The notes under the pieces were generated by a model. That model was not told where the DNA came from and did not search any database. It saw only the letters and a list, made by a program, of their open reading frames with translations. From NCBI GenBank assembly GCA_027382625.1, contig JAJKFJ010022627.1, positions 1-64,000 of the forward strand: 64,000 nt of DNA. Direction: 5' to 3'. The stretch's first letter is position 1, and each line of letters starts with the position of its first letter. This document shows, one piece after another, positions 12,801-26,000 of the stretch. Both the position numbers and the translations under genes were made by a program. The DNA is from Tetmemena sp. SeJ-2015 (lineage: Eukaryota > Ciliophora > Spirotrichea > Sporadotrichida > Oxytrichidae).

Positions 12801-13291
12801 CTATTCGAATCAACTTTAAATTCTAAGTACTTTATATCCTTGAATAATTGTGTGGGAGTGCTTTGAATCTAAATGACACAAGTCAGAAGAATGAAAGTCT
12901 AGAAAAAGAAGAGAATAGCATTTCAGGACTGGAGTGCTTAGAAGTTGATAAAAGATGAAGTTCATCTTAAATTTTGATTGCAATCTTGCAAAGTGTTTAT
13001 ATACAAGGATTTAGCCAATTTAAACATTCAAATCAAAGACAGCCTCCTCCTTAAAATTCATGGATTTTAATTAAATTCATATATATTTAATACAAATCTT
13101 AAATGAATTCAAAATGTTTAAGTGAATGTGATAAATCTTCTGCCTCTTTGACTTCTACGCCGACTTAATCTGAAATTAATTACCAAGTTGATTCTTCTTA
13201 ACAATTAGAAACTTTTGCAAAAATAACTTATTCTCCATCATTTATTTTTCATGTGCCCAAGTTTAATACACACTTGATATGTAAAATTAAA
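9880..13291 (+). CDS. Locus B N-half: amino-terminal block of cadherin-like surface protein (interrupted)
   Basis: Plus-strand coding pieces separated by non-coding stretches. 9,890-10,110 has GMPQWTKFFDSSKFTDV and GTFYFSIAFILN, which fit a cadherin-like repeat. 11,050-11,500 is an open Gln-rich frame with YLTTDKTLSLDKKQQEFDLL. After a terminal-inverted-repeat insertion, 11,870-12,060 has KFYDGYVDSSNVGIYLVIF, matching YFYDGIFISTDAFFVG of locus D. 12,400-12,720 has SSPSCDDATMTMSI and VDIGSVQVDVTGTLIDG. 13,120-13,290 has CDKSSASLTSTPTQSEINY. No secure signal peptide or start codon is visible. 10,330-10,940 is AT-rich with no coding I can support. The block breaks off inside a domain at AAATTAAA (13,284-13,291), whose inverted copy begins the C-half. 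Several one-base slips are present. Confidence 0.6.
11508..11869. mobile_element. Terminal-inverted-repeat insertion (~360 bp) inside locus B N-half
   Basis: Left arm 11,508-11,573 (beginning ATAAAGAGAAATAAG, ending GGGAGTCTTAAT) recurs as its reverse complement at 11,805-11,869, about 65 bp with roughly five mismatches. The ~230 bp centre shows no secure gene and has its own imperfect inverted words around TTAATTAAACC and GGTTAATC. The element lies between two coding pieces, so it may be an eliminated element or MITE-like insertion. No transposase is visible. Confidence 0.6.
13284..13291 (+). repeat. Candidate inversion pointer AAATTAAA, locus B (plus copy)
   Basis: Eight-base word at the end of the locus B N-half, identical in inverted orientation to 19,622-19,629. 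Crossing here keeps the frame: Cys-Lys-Ile-Lys on the plus strand continues as Met-Asn-Gly-Met-Thr-Asp-Asn-Asp on the minus strand. The word is AT-only, so its information content is modest. Confidence 0.55.
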
Positions 13292-13464
13292 GATTTTTTT
13301 CATCAAATCTTAAAATGAGATTTGTAAGCTCTTTATAATAAAATCAATACGCTCATGAGAAAGTTAAACTATAAACCAGTATAGCACAAATCTTTAACTA
13401 TTTGATGCATATTTGTAGAAATACTGTTTAGAAATGTTTTATATATCCATTAGATATTAAATCT
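13292..13464. other. Spacer between the halves of locus B
   Basis: 173 bp between the inferred pointer and the TGA that ends the C-half. AT-rich, no features seen. Confidence 0.5.
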
Positions 13465-16400
13465 TCATAAAAGAGATGAATCTTTTTATTATTTTTGCTA
13501 GATTCGTCTCTTTGTTTTTATTCTAAGCCTCGGAGCAACGTTTCTTAGGTCATCGAAGTCGAATTTATTTTCGGTAGTATTTTAGGGCTACTTCAAAAGC
13601 TTTTGAGTAGGATTTTTAGATTCAAGTCTGCTCTGATTTAGGAAACTTAATTAACTTGTATCTTACTAATCAGAGTTCATATTTATACTCAGAGGATAAA
13701 GTTCAATTATTGTATGTTCAATAAAAGCCAAATAATATTTTCATGCTACACTTGCGACTTTTGTTCATATTTATTTTCTTAATTTTCAGTCTTACTAAAA
13801 TTGTCTAATTTTTAGAGATTGTTTTGCTGGGATAAGTTATTTATTAGTAAAAAGTTGTTTTCATTTTCCCTTTATTAAGAGCTATATAAGTTGTTAGGCT
13901 TGCTTTGAATAAAGTCTTGGACCCCCTTGTTTCTTATTAAATTCATTTTTTCAGTAGTGTTCTTTGATTTTGCTTTAAAGCTTATGTCAACTTGACTTGG
14001 CATATTTTAGTTTATGTCTGGACTCTCCGTCAAAGACTTAAATAATATTTCTTCATTTTCAGTGGCTATTAAATTGCACTTTCACGCTTCTGCTAGGTAA
14101 TTTGAAACTCTTGATAAAATTATGATTGCAAATTAATTAATCGTATAATAAAGATAAAATTTTAAAAGTGAAATTCTATCTTCAAATTAGAAATATATTT
14201 ATGATCAATTTGACTGATATCAAATTCATTCCTATTGGAGAGAAAATTATTAAGATTTGCCATTGAGTTTTGTAATGCCATTGTATTTTCATACTAATTT
14301 TGTGGCTTTAGTTCATCTTCAAATTGATATTTTTTGGTTTTTCTGTTTTGGATCCAATTAGCAATCTTGATTCTTATTTTTTGTATTGTCTTCCTCAGTT
14401 GCTTAAAAGTTTCAATCATCATATTAACCATATTTGTTAGCATGTTTATTAGGGTTGAGAAGACTAGCACCCATCCCAGAAAATATTTTAATAAAATAGG
14501 TATCGTTACCATCACCCAGGAAATCAGTGAAGAGAGGGATTATTAGGGATATTACCAAAACACTGAACTCGTTAAAGATTTCCAAGAAGTTAGAAACTCT
14601 AGAAACATAAGGCTTTATAGATATCAAGTAGATCATCATTAACAGGCTTGAATACTAGAAGATCTGAATTTAAAAAGTCACCTCTACTTCTATCAAAACT
14701 ACTGACAGTGCAAAAATCAGTCTTCTTTAAAACAAAATATTTCAACTTCTTAGCATGTAAATTGTAGGGAAAAAGATAATACTCATGCTTGAACTTCCAT
14801 TCTTAAATTATCTTAGGTCACTATAAAGTGCTCCTATTCTTTTTTATACCGACTCCTTCTGTAATGAATTTCTGAGAATGGATAAAACAATGAATGAAGT
14901 TATTTAATTTTAGCTATTGGCAAAATCGAAATAATGAGAAGTAGAAAAATCGCAAATGCTGAGTTAAACCGATCACTCGCAGTTTCTTAATTCAACTAAA
15001 GCTTAATAAAGGGAAAGAGATTCTTACATCTGTCAAGTTCAATACAGTCATCAAACTGAAGGCTAGATACCCTTCTAATATCACTCTAATGATCAAGTTA
15101 AAGAATAGAGTGTCATTGATTTTGTTGAAAACTTTTTTAGATCTACAGACTAATTCAAGGAGTTAAAGTTAAGATTTACATTTCTTTGACCTTTTTATTC
15201 TTGACTTTTGTGAGCCCCCAGACACCTATCATAAAACAGCAAGCGCCAATTATCCCTATAAAATAGTAGAACATGCTACCAATATCTGCTATCGTGTTTC
15301 GAGTTTCATAACGTAATAAAGTTAAGGAGGATGAGAGAATAACTAGTTATAGTAATTTCAAAGATATCCATTAGCTAAAAATTTTGAGGCGCATCGCTTT
15401 CTGAAAATTAAAAGAACTAGACATTCAAATCGTCGCTGGGTAAAATATCAATGTTTGAGAGCTCTAATAACAAGGAGTAGAAGAAAATAGCGTTAGGAGG
15501 AAAATTTAGATTTATCAAAGGCACATTTACAATTAGTTGGACGGTATTTATCATACCCCAAACTAGTTAAAGAGAAGCAGCCCTATGTAAAGATTAAGAA
15601 CAATTAAGATGTGATTACATTACGACATTTAAAGCCATAGAACTGTAAATAAATGCTTTCATAACAGAGACTATAGCCTAACCCTAATCTTTTAAAAGTG
15701 CAGACATAGCTATAAGTTTAACAGTTTAGGATTTTGAAATTTTTTACCATCTTTTCTGAGTTACTTAGGAATGGATCTTTATTTTTAATAATTTTTTTAA
15801 AAATGGGCTTAGAAATAGTGTAGCCTTACTTTATAGCTTTGCCATCTGAAGTTTACAAAAACTTAGCATTTGCGTAGAATACAACCTCTAGATCATCTAA
15901 ATCCTAAAAACTTTGATCTAGGATATTTTCTTACATTCATTGATACTTCTTGAGGATTAGTAAATATGAGTTGAAGATTCATCTAAGTCTATTAAAAGCT
16001 TTTCACCTCCCATTAAAAATCAATATCTTTCAAATATTTGCCGCTTTTGTCTTTGATTTTTACAAGAAGAATTTATCCTTTGAATTTAAATGTGTCTAGT
16101 CTTCTCTTTTAGCTTTTAGTAAACGAGTAATTCTGAAAAGTATCGTAATCAGAAGGGATTTTCATAGCCTGCTTAAATTTTACGATTACAAGTCCTTCTA
16201 CAGATATTGACTTTTAAAAAAAGCTTATAATTTGTATTATGACTTGATGTATGCCTCTATATTGTCTGAAACAAACACAGCATCTGTTATTACTGTATCA
16301 TTAGTTGGAATAGATTGATTATTCGTTGTTTAATTATTATTTGAAGGTTTATCCTTTTCTATGACCTTAATCTTTAATTCAAAAACATCTTATTTAGGCA

Positions 16401-19400
16401 AAAAATATTTTAAGCTATGGACTCACGTCCTCAACATGAATTAATTAGATATATAATTTGATATTTAAATTTTGACTTTATATTCTCCTACTGGTTAGAA
16501 ACTTTCAGGTGCAATGAGAATTGATGGATATTGGCCAGAGATAAAGGAATTAGCTTATCCAAATTCCATGGAAGTAACTTGAGAATCATCTTCATCTTGA
16601 TCCATCAGATCTGGGAAAGTATAGATCAAGGACGATCCTTACTTTACAGAAATGAGAGGCAACTAAGATACGAATTTGGGAGCATGATTATTTATCACTT
16701 TTAGTGAAATAGGAACATATAAAGACCCACTAACTATGCCAAATGGTGTCACTACTCTACCAATTACTTTAAAGCTTATCTATTGATTATAAGCTAAAGA
16801 TTTATCGTTTGAAAGTATTTCGATTTCTCTGGAAGCCTGCAAATTTTGAGTAGAGATAAATTAGGGAACATTTTATGAGTTTTGATATTCTAAGAAATAC
16901 GTTATCGGCTCTGAACAGGCTTAATTTTCAATGAATTCTGAAAAGGAAATAGTCATCAACCCACTTCCGATCACATAGATAATAATAAAGTTCTTTTCAG
17001 TCATTTAATTGAAGTTTGAGTCAGGGTCTATGTCAACTGCGCTTGGAGATAGCGTGTTAACTCTGCACGTGTAGATAAAATGAATGTCAAAGGATTTAGA
17101 AGTATTTACCTGCAGCATTGCGTACTTGACCAATGATCTTTATTGTAGTAGTTGTGTCATTTAAGTTCGTTATATCAATTAAAAATTAAAATCATTGGAT
17201 TAGATAGTGACTTTTCTATTCACAACATCGATTTGAATAGCACTCGTACCTGCTGATAGCACATTATTTATTTCAGAAGTGTAAATTATTCCTCCGCAAC
17301 TTCCAGCATTCCAGTCTTTGAAAGGAGGATAATAAAGTTCCATTACTGCATTAGTCAATTCATAGGTTACTGTGCCTGTTATGTTAAAATCATCAGAAAC
17401 TACATGGTTACTATTGCAAGGCACTTTGACATAAAGAGTGATATCTGTAGAGTTAGTGAAGCCATTTTATAAAATGAATGAATTTTATATTTTTGGTACC
17501 TATAAGTCTCAAAGTATAAATGCCACCATCATTGATGTCATTTGTAGAAATAGTGATCGTTCTTAAATTGGAATTGATTGATATCCATCCAGGTAAAGCA
17601 TTCAAAAATGAATTTGTGAAAACGAAGAGGGTATAGGCGATATTACTATTACAATATGAGGGTGAGGCCACCCAATTATCAAAAGTAACAGTAGTTGTAA
17701 AAGGAGTAACGATATCGTAGGAGATATCAGTTTATTAAATTGGGAGTAGAGTTAGAGATGTCAGGCAGTTATCTAAAAATAATATAGACTTATGTATCCG
17801 AAGTAATCCCTGGAATCGATCCAATAGCCATCAAATTTAATAATGTACCTGCTGGATACCTCATTTGCATTTACTAAAATAATTAGTACCCTATTCAAAG
17901 TAAGAAGATGTTTAACCATATTGATTTAGGATTAAATAAACAATCTAGCAACTTGAGTTACTTGCAATCCAATCCAAGGTGAAATGAGTGAAGTCTGTAG
18001 TACCATTATGAATTTCATATTCCCCATTAGGAATTGAATTCTTGGTGATTGTGGTGCAGTTACATCCAAAGGGAACTATTAATTTAATATGTTGACTTGC
18101 ACTGTAAAAGTAGATTGTATACCCAGTCTCGTCAAAGTGAATTCCAAGTTCTTAAGGCCTTTCTATGAACACGATGCTGATGTAGAAACTTAAATAAGAG
18201 AGGTGGAAGCTTGATATTTCACAAAAGTAGTGGAGTTGCAAAAAACTGGCAATTAATAAATGGCAGCTGAAAATTAGTTTAAGATGCACAATCCGATAAG
18301 ACAAATGAGTAGTATGAGTTAATGTTGAAGGACTTCAATCTATTTATTTAATCCAGAATTAAGATAATACTCAAAAGGTGGTACAGAAGGATTCAATTAG
18401 ATCTGATCTAGACTGCAATCTAGAACGTAATCAATCCGATAAGTGTATCCCGCATTTTTGCTTGGCCTTCCAACAACAGATGCCATTATATCAACATAAG
18501 TTGACGTATAAGGTTGAAGCCTAGTGTTATAAATATAATAATTTAAAACATTTTTGTTATCAAACACAGAGAGTTTGTGAGTAATTGAGGAGTATGCAAT
18601 TGTAGGAGGAAGAGAAGGCTAACCCGACTCTGTGAGAGAATACGTAATTTAAATAATTTCACAATCTATTCCATAGTTTCCCAAATAATATACTGTTGGT
18701 AGCTCTAAATCATATTATTAATTCAGTTTCACGTTTTAACTGAAACCAACTGATCCATCTATCATTAAAGTTATTGAATAGCAAGGGTCTTATATTTCCA
18801 AGATAAATCCGGTGGAGATAAAAGATGTGCCATGAGTGGCGCTAGTCTTTAATATATGACGTTAGAAATTCCAACTAACGTATAATCCACAGTATCTACA
18901 ACCATCTTTCTTTCCCCTGAAACTTCTTAAATAAAGATATCAGAGCTCGATAAAGTGCCATTAACATAGAACTCGTAAATAATTTTTGATTAAATGAGAG
19001 GACCGCACAGAATTTTATCGATATCAGAATCAAGAATGGTATCTTCAAAGCGACCTTCTCCAAGGATATAAAGGATTTCATTTAAATTGTTCCTTTCTGT
19101 TATAACGGCAGAGTTGCAATTATTCTTGACTTCCACTTAAAAATTCGCAAAAGCCTGGGGAACATTTGAGTTTGAAGAGGTTGCCACTAAATTGTGAATA
19201 AATTTATTTAATTCAGTCAGTGAATTGTTTGTTTTAGCTTCAAGCTGTAGATTGACTATAGATTAAAATCTTGAGTGTCAATATTTTTAATAATGATCTA
19301 GTTGACTGAGCTAATTGAGAAGATATCAATTGCATCAGAATCATCGACTTAGCTGACTAGCTAATAACTTATAGGACCGCAGAGAGGGTCACTGATGGTC

Positions 19401-19629
19401 CAAGTGGGACTGAATATCAATAAAGAATGTCAGAATCAATATAGTAGAAGTAGTTGGAGGCAGGTAAATTCGTTTTTGTGATGACAGCGTCCCCACATAC
19501 ATCAGTTATATACAGCATTATACTTTTGTTAGAAAATTAGCTGCTGAGTCTACTCCTGTCAAAGACAAACTTTTTTTATTTAAGTGTAGATCCCAATATC
19601 GTTATCGGTCATTCCATTCATTTTAATTT
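13465..19629 (-). CDS. Locus B C-half: cadherin-like repeats, membrane domain and conserved tail
   Basis: Minus-strand block that starts mid-domain with MTDNDIGIYT near 19,600. CADG-like repeats follow, for example LPGWISINSNLRTITIS near 17,600-17,550 and AGSCGGIIYTSEINNV near 17,310-17,260. The membrane region runs from about 15,600 to 14,400: VWGMINTVQLIVNVPLINL (15,560-15,500), SLLLELSNIDILPSDD, the motif RIGALYSDLR near 14,830, and a last helix WVLVFSTLINMLTNMVNMM near 14,450. The cytoplasmic tail is charged, Gln-rich, and contains FDFDDLRNVAPRLRIKTK near 13,560-13,510, a motif shared with locus C. It ends at a TGA (13,465-13,467). Inferred role: membrane-anchored receptor or adhesion protein, made only after joining to the N-half. 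Frame slips and probable small introns occur, one of them near 14,150. Confidence 0.7.
19622..19629 (-). repeat. Candidate inversion pointer AAATTAAA, locus B (minus copy)
   Basis: TTTAATTT on the plus strand; first bases of the minus-strand C-half and inverted partner of 13,284-13,291. Confidence 0.55.
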
Positions 19630-19949
19630 AATTAGAAATATAGAAAAGTAATTATCAAATTTTCCTATATTTTATAAAGTCTAATATAAATATTATATTT
19701 AGTGATTCCATAATTTACCTAAGAATTAATTTGCCAATATGCATTAATTTAATTAAATTCAGACTTACTGCTCTAGCCATACTGTTAAATGATATTGTTG
19801 CAGTATTTAAAACAGGTTCAGAAAGTAATCCAAAAATATATTTGTTGGTATCAAGATTTCAAGTAAATAAAGATCCAAGATTTATTAAATAAAGCAATTT
19901 GAACGTACCTTTATCGCTAAATATAATTAAAAAATGTTCAAAATATTTT

Positions 19950-20905
19950 TTGATTTACTCTAATGTAGTTATTATCTATCTTTAAGTTTAAATTTTCTAT
20001 TTCAATAAAATTTTAAAAAAATTTTTTCTTTTTGCAGTAAAAAAAATAAAAAAAAAATTAAAAAAAATTTTTAAAAAGGATTTAAAATTAAAAGGGAAAA
20101 AACTTAAATATTTTTTAAACACATTTAAATAAAAAAAAGTAAAATGAAACTTAAAAAAAGAATTTTTTAAAAAACTTTTTTTTTAAATTTTTGGGTATTA
20201 CCCAAATATAATTTTTCCCACTAATTTAAGATTTTTTAAGGGGTCTTTTTTCATGATTTTACCAATTCAATAATGCTTTTTTAATTATTTCCCAAAATTT
20301 ACCAAATTCAATAAATTTAAAAAAATCAACTAATTTTTTTTTACTTGGATTATTAAATTAACAATTTTAAATTTTTTTATTTAAAAGTGTATAGGACTCT
20401 ATTAATAATCGCATTTTCAATCTTTAGAAAACCCCTTTGTAAAAGAAATTTTTCTAAAAATTTTTTTTCTAGTTAAAATTTATATATTGAAAAGGAATAA
20501 TTAAATATTTTTAATTATTTGGGTTTACCCTTTTCTTTAAAATTTTAAAACTCCCGTATCCAAAACTGATTACTTTTTGAATCATAAACGGTCTTAAAGT
20601 TGTTAATCTTAATTGATAAAAATGGGAAAATTGCCAATTCATTTTAAAAATTTAAAATATTTTTATTAAATTTCCTAAGTAAAAGGGAAAGCAACCAAAG
20701 GGGCCCTTTTTCCTCAAAAGCTTTAAAACCATAAGGGAAAAATAAAAGTGAAGGGGTAGGCATTTTTTTGCATTTCCCGGTTGAAAAATTTTATATTGTT
20801 TTTTAATTTTTTAAAATAAAAGCAAAAAATTTTTAAATTTTAAAAAGGCCATTTGGACCCTTTTATTAAGTTTTTTAATTTGCCTTCTTGGGGGAAAAAT
20901 TAAAA
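19950..20905. other. AT-rich, homopolymer-distorted stretch, no gene seen
   Basis: Runs of A, T and doubled G/C with no usable frame, much like the first 1.4 kb. It probably holds, in unreadable form, the signal-peptide end of the locus C N-half, which is missing from the readable sequence. Low-quality assembly is the likeliest reason. Confidence 0.5.
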
Positions 20906-20908
20906 ACA

Positions 20909-22957
20909 TCGCTGATGGAGTGTATTACTCTTCTATCACTCCAATTCACTCAAATCAATATTAAATTACAAACGGCAACTTGCATTAGAGTTTTGGCTTA
21001 GCTCATACCAGCAATCAATACGCAGTTTACAAAATTGACTAGGAGTATGAGCCATTAGTAGGAAGATGTCTTTCGTTTTGCATGTCTGATAAACCTAATT
21101 ATAGAAATTTAAATTTAAAAAATATTTTGAGAATTCAATTTGGGTCGAATACCTTGATTTCCAGAGCTTCAATAGATGAAATTTAGTCCAGCTCTATATT
21201 CACGAAGATTGACATCGACTTCTTTATAATTTATTTTGCTATTTTATTATTCTCATTGTAAGTATATTTTTGGTTGTTTATTGCTTAAAGTTAAATAAAT
21301 CACTATGGTTAATGCTTGCAAGTACATCTATCTATTATATCGTGATTAAGATTAAAAGCAAAAACTTTATTTTAAAGTACAGATGTATAATAGCGATTGC
21401 AGCAAAGTTTATTACTTAGTTTCTGAAGGACGGAATCTACTGGGAGGCTATTTAAATAAGGATAAAGTAAACTCTGATTTAACTCAGAACTATTTTATAT
21501 AATTATGTCACCTTTTCCTTCTAATCATCTACTTAAAATCTTTTCAACTCAGCCATTTATATATATGATAAGGCTTACTTTGTAGGCCAACTGAAATCCT
21601 ACCGAGACTGGAACAATAATTTGGGCGAATATGATTAAATAGTAGGGTTCTTGATGAACACAAACCCCTCTTTATCTGCAATCAAATTCAGTCTCACTTA
21701 AATAAAATTAACAAAGTGGGGGACTCCAAAGTTTTAGCAATGATGCTTCCTTATTCAATTGGAATATGGTGAATTTCTAGGCTAAAATATATTTTTTCAA
21801 TTGGTTCCATTTTATTGAAATAATTTTTGGGCTACAGATTGCAATGCATATTACGAAGCAGTTGATGCTTCTGTACAAATTAGCATGGGAAGTATTAACT
21901 TATTCTTAGCTGATAACCCAATTGGAGGAACCCGCTATCACATTCAAGATAGTTCTCAGAATACTATTGAGGTATATTTATATGCTGGTTCTCAGGAAAT
22001 TACTTTTGAGGAGTTCTCTCTGCAGGAAACTTGTTCAGATGCTAATTTTGTGTACTCAAATTTAATAAATAAAATCCTCATTATTTACTATAGTTGGCAT
22101 GATCCCAACACGCCAGTAGAACTTTTTTTAATTAAATTAAAATTTTAATAATTAATTTTTGAACTGAAAAACTTGTGCGCTTTCGATAAATCAGGCATCA
22201 GTTATGTATTTAGGAAAATAAAATACAAAGGATAGCGAATATTACGAATCCTTCTCTTATTGGCGATTATTAATGGAATGTAAAAGCAGTCATTATAGTA
22301 GGAAATTTAATTAAAATCGGTGATTGGTTAAAATAATAAATGGAGAGTTGCAACTTCGTTTCCGTTGAAAGCTTTGATTCACCTCTTGATCTGCAGTTTG
22401 TTAGATAAGCCAATCAAAAGAAATAATACGAGTTTCATCTTTAATCAACTTTATAGTACCTCTAAGAAGCGAGTTATTGTGTGTGCATTCTTTCTTCCTC
22501 TTCATCATCATCAATCATCATTATTTCATATATACATCATATGATCTCATATCAATCTCTACTGATCTCACATACAATAAGTCTGCATCATAATGATAAT
22601 ATTCTTAGATATTTCTTATTGTACTTAAATAATTCCCTTAAGATGAAATGAAAAGTTTATTTATTTAAAATATAAATGATTATATAAATTGGACACACCT
22701 CCACTGACATTGATTTTCTCCATTTAATTTTAATTAGTAATTTAATTCTATTTTCCAATAAATTCTCAGCTATAATAATGGTCAGTATTTTGATAAGGCC
22801 TTCTTATTAAAAGTGAGAAGAGACTGCACTGGCAATGTAATTAATCCAAACGCCAATTAAGGAGATTTGAAAGTGTCTTATGATAAGTTTACCAAAGATT
22901 TTACTCTCCTCCCATTTACTTCTACAATATCAGGCTGTGATATCACTTATTAACTTT
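20909..22957 (+). CDS. Locus C N-half: amino-terminal block of cadherin-like surface protein
   Basis: Plus-strand coding in several frames joined by slips. 20,909-21,200 has ADGVYYSSITPIHSNQYQ and VGRCLSFCMSDKPNYRN, matching DGNFYASITPF and GRCISSCASNK of locus D. 21,380-21,480 has SKVYYLVSEGRNLLGGYLN. 21,565-21,720 has KAYFVGQLKSY and VGFLMNTNPSLSAIKF, like VGT and IGLIMTTNPTYSALDI in D. 21,885-22,100 has INLFLADNPIGGTRYHI and ETCSDANFVYSNL, again as in D. 22,800-22,950 has RRDCTGNVINPNANQGDL and STISGCDITYQ. The front part looks like a repeated secreted beta-rich (possibly beta-propeller) domain; the back is cadherin-like. The block stops just after Cys-Asp-Ile-Thr-Tyr, at TTAACTTT (22,950-22,957). 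Confidence 0.7.
22950..22957 (+). repeat. Candidate inversion pointer TTAACTTT, locus C (plus copy)
   Basis: Identical in inverted orientation to 29,947-29,954. Crossing here is in frame: Ile-Thr-Tyr-Gln-Leu on the plus strand continues as Phe-Tyr-Leu-Tyr-Ile-Tyr-Gln-Ala on the minus strand. It restores a domain with the usual Cys-to-Gly-x-Phe/Tyr distance (about 50 residues). This is the cleanest of the six junctions. Confidence 0.6.
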
Positions 22958-23010
22958 CTTAACTTATATAATAAATTCTGTAGTGAATATGGAATCTTAA
23001 TATTCAATAA
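22958..23010. other. 53 bp spacer between the halves of locus C
   Basis: Only 53 bp separate the inferred end of the N-half from the TGA that ends the C-half on the other strand. No features seen. Confidence 0.5.
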
Positions 23011-26000
23011 TCAAATTTCATAATTATTTTACTTAACCTCCCTATTTCTGTATTTTCTACTTCTTTTAACTCTAAAGCGTGGAGCTACGCCATTCAAGTC
23101 ATCAAAGTCGTAGTTCATTTGCTAGGAGTGATATCCATTTGTTGCGTTACTTCTTTTTATACTCTCCAATTTTTCATCTTTTCTTTTTTGAGAAGCTTTT
23201 TATCTTTCACTTCCATTTGATAAAATGGGATTTTCATATTGTTTATTTTACTCTTTATTTTCCAGTTCAAAAGCTTTAGACTACTCCTAATTAATTTTAT
23301 AACCTTGGTTTATAAATCTATCGTTATTCAAGTTGTTTAATGTTTCTTAGGGCTAATTTTGAAGATCAGGCAATCTTTCCTATATAGTAAAGTGGCCATT
23401 TCTTTAGTGGATCTAGCTTCTAAGCTAAAATTTTAAGTTTATTTATTGATTCTGTTATGCTGAGTCGTATTAACCCTTCATTAATAGAGAGCCTGCCCAT
23501 TCACTTAACTAAGGCTAAGGCTCGAAAGAGCCATTAATCTAATTTTCAGTTTCAAAAAATATTAATCACACAGTTTTAACTTAAGTGGTGCTGCTTAACC
23601 CTAATTCTTATCTCATCTCATTAAAATTGAACTTGGTCATTGAACTTGAAAATCTTTCAGATTGATTTAGTAAAAATGTTAATTTAATTTAGTGGATGAT
23701 CAGTTTTAATATCGGTTGTGGTTGTTGTTGCTTCAAATGAATATTTTTGTAGTCTCCTTTACCTCCAGTTCTTAATTTTTTACTTCAGTCTTTAAATGTT
23801 AGCTTTGATCTATGATATCGATTGTTTGAGCATGTGTATCATGTTAGTGAGCATGTTTGAGACAGTTGCTATAATTAGAACCCATCCCAGAATATATAAA
23901 ATGTATTGATCATCTGAGGAGTCAAAGTAATCTGTGAACAAAGGGAGGATGCTGATATTAATCAATATGAAGAGCTCGTTGAATATTTCTAAGTAGTTAG
24001 ACGCTCGGTCCTCATAAGGTTTCACTGAGATAAGATATATCATCATTTAAAACTTCTTATAGATTCATTTTTGTTTCAATCATTCCAAGACTAAAAATAA
24101 ACTTGTAAGCTAAAAAAGCACTATCTAATAAGCTACAGTCTCATCCATTAAAAGCACTACAGACACAGAGAAAATTATATATAGATATAATTTAAATGAT
24201 TCTTCTGAGCATGTAAATACTCGGAAAACAAAGCACTACTAAATCTTATGTTGATGAGAGGTCTGAGTAAAAAGCTCCAATCCTTTTCTTGACTGATTCG
24301 GATTATAGCTTATCCTTCAATATAAAAAGTAGAACTACTGTATAATTAAAATAAGTAGCAAATGGAAAGCTGATGACTATTGCGAAAAGCGTGATGGTGA
24401 AGAAGTTATTAAATTTGTCACTAGACGTTTAATCTTGTAGCTAAAATGCTTAAATAAGTAAGGAAAAATTACATCTGTTAGATTTAGAGTTGTCATAAGA
24501 GCAAAAGCTAAATATCCTTCATAGCTCACTCTGATTTTAAAAAATAGATGAGCAAGTTGAAAAATAATATTCCACTCAACTTTTCAAAGACTTTCTTTGA
24601 TCTAAAATGTTATAAGTATTCTTTAGCTTACATAGTCTGAATCCTTTTATTTTTAGCCTTTGTCATGAAATAAAGTAGCCCCATTAAAGTACACAAAGCA
24701 AAAAATCCAATGATGTAATAAAACATACTTCCTATATCTGAAATAGTATTTGTATCTTGATAGCTTAATAAAGTTCAGGATCTAATAGGATTTTAATTTT
24801 AAAGTTGAAAAGATATCCATTAGTTAAAAATTTTAGGGAGATTCACTCTCTGAGAAGGTAAATAGCTCCAGGTTTAAATTATCGCTTGGCAATATGTTAA
24901 AGCTTGAAAGTTGCTAAAGTAGGGCGTAGAAAAATATGGCATTAGCTGGAAAGTTTAGATTGATAAGTGGAATATTGACAATCAACTAGACTGTATTTAT
25001 CATACCCCATAATACTTGTAATGAAGCGGCCCTAATGTAATTAAGCGCTAAATATTTTACATTGCAACATTTATGGCGATAGAGCTGTAAACGAATGCTT
25101 GCATTGCATTAATTGCTGACTAACCGTAGTCTTTGAGGAATTTTGAAAGGCCTACCAATAGTATTAATTTCACAATAATACTTACCATCATTTCTCAATT
25201 ATCAAGGTATCGATTTCGATATGGTATATCCATGCTCGATTGCCTTTCCATCGAGAGTTTGAATGAATTTAGAGTTCAGCCAAAATACTATTTCTAGCTA
25301 GTCGTAATCCTAAAAATAAACTTAAATAAGTATATCTTACACTTATCGACACGAGTTCTGGGTTATCAAATTCTAATTAAATTTTCATCTATGTGCTGGA
25401 TAATGTTAACACTTTCCATGTGAACTTTAAATTGTCTCAATAGTTACCATTTCCATCCCTAATTTTCAAAATCAAAACTTGGATATCTTCATTAGTTAAC
25501 GAAGAGAGAAGTAATCTCTATCTTGAGGTATTTGTCGAGCTTATGGTGAAATTATTAAAGATCTCGTAATCTGAAGGTACCATCATTGCTTATCTGAATT
25601 TTACAGTCACTAGACCATTCATATCTATTGTTTTAATATATGCTTCAATCTTATCTGATACTTTTGTAGCATCAGTTATTCCATAAATAAATATAATTTT
25701 ATGAAGCACACTTCAAATTATTGCAATTCTGATTTGATCAATACTATCAAATTCTTAATTTGTTCATTTGTGTTGCTTGGATCTGGTTCGGAAGGGTCCT
25801 GCGATTTTAAAAGTACTTGAATCTAAAGTGTGTATTATGTCTGCTTCGGCTTAAAAATAAATTAAACTCTGGGTTATCATCTGTGACAAATAAAATGTTT
25901 CAAGACTATGATCTTAATCTTATATGTACCGACTGGCTGGATGATAGACGGATATATTAACAGTAAAGGGAATGCTCCCGTTACAAAAGCGCTTGCTTGT

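Noticed and set aside
1790..13291. Simple convergent gene pairs instead of split genes
   Set aside because: Plus blocks lack their own C-terminal ends and stop mid-domain; minus blocks lack leaders and start mid-domain; several ends share inverted words that restore the frame. Not fully excluded without somatic data.
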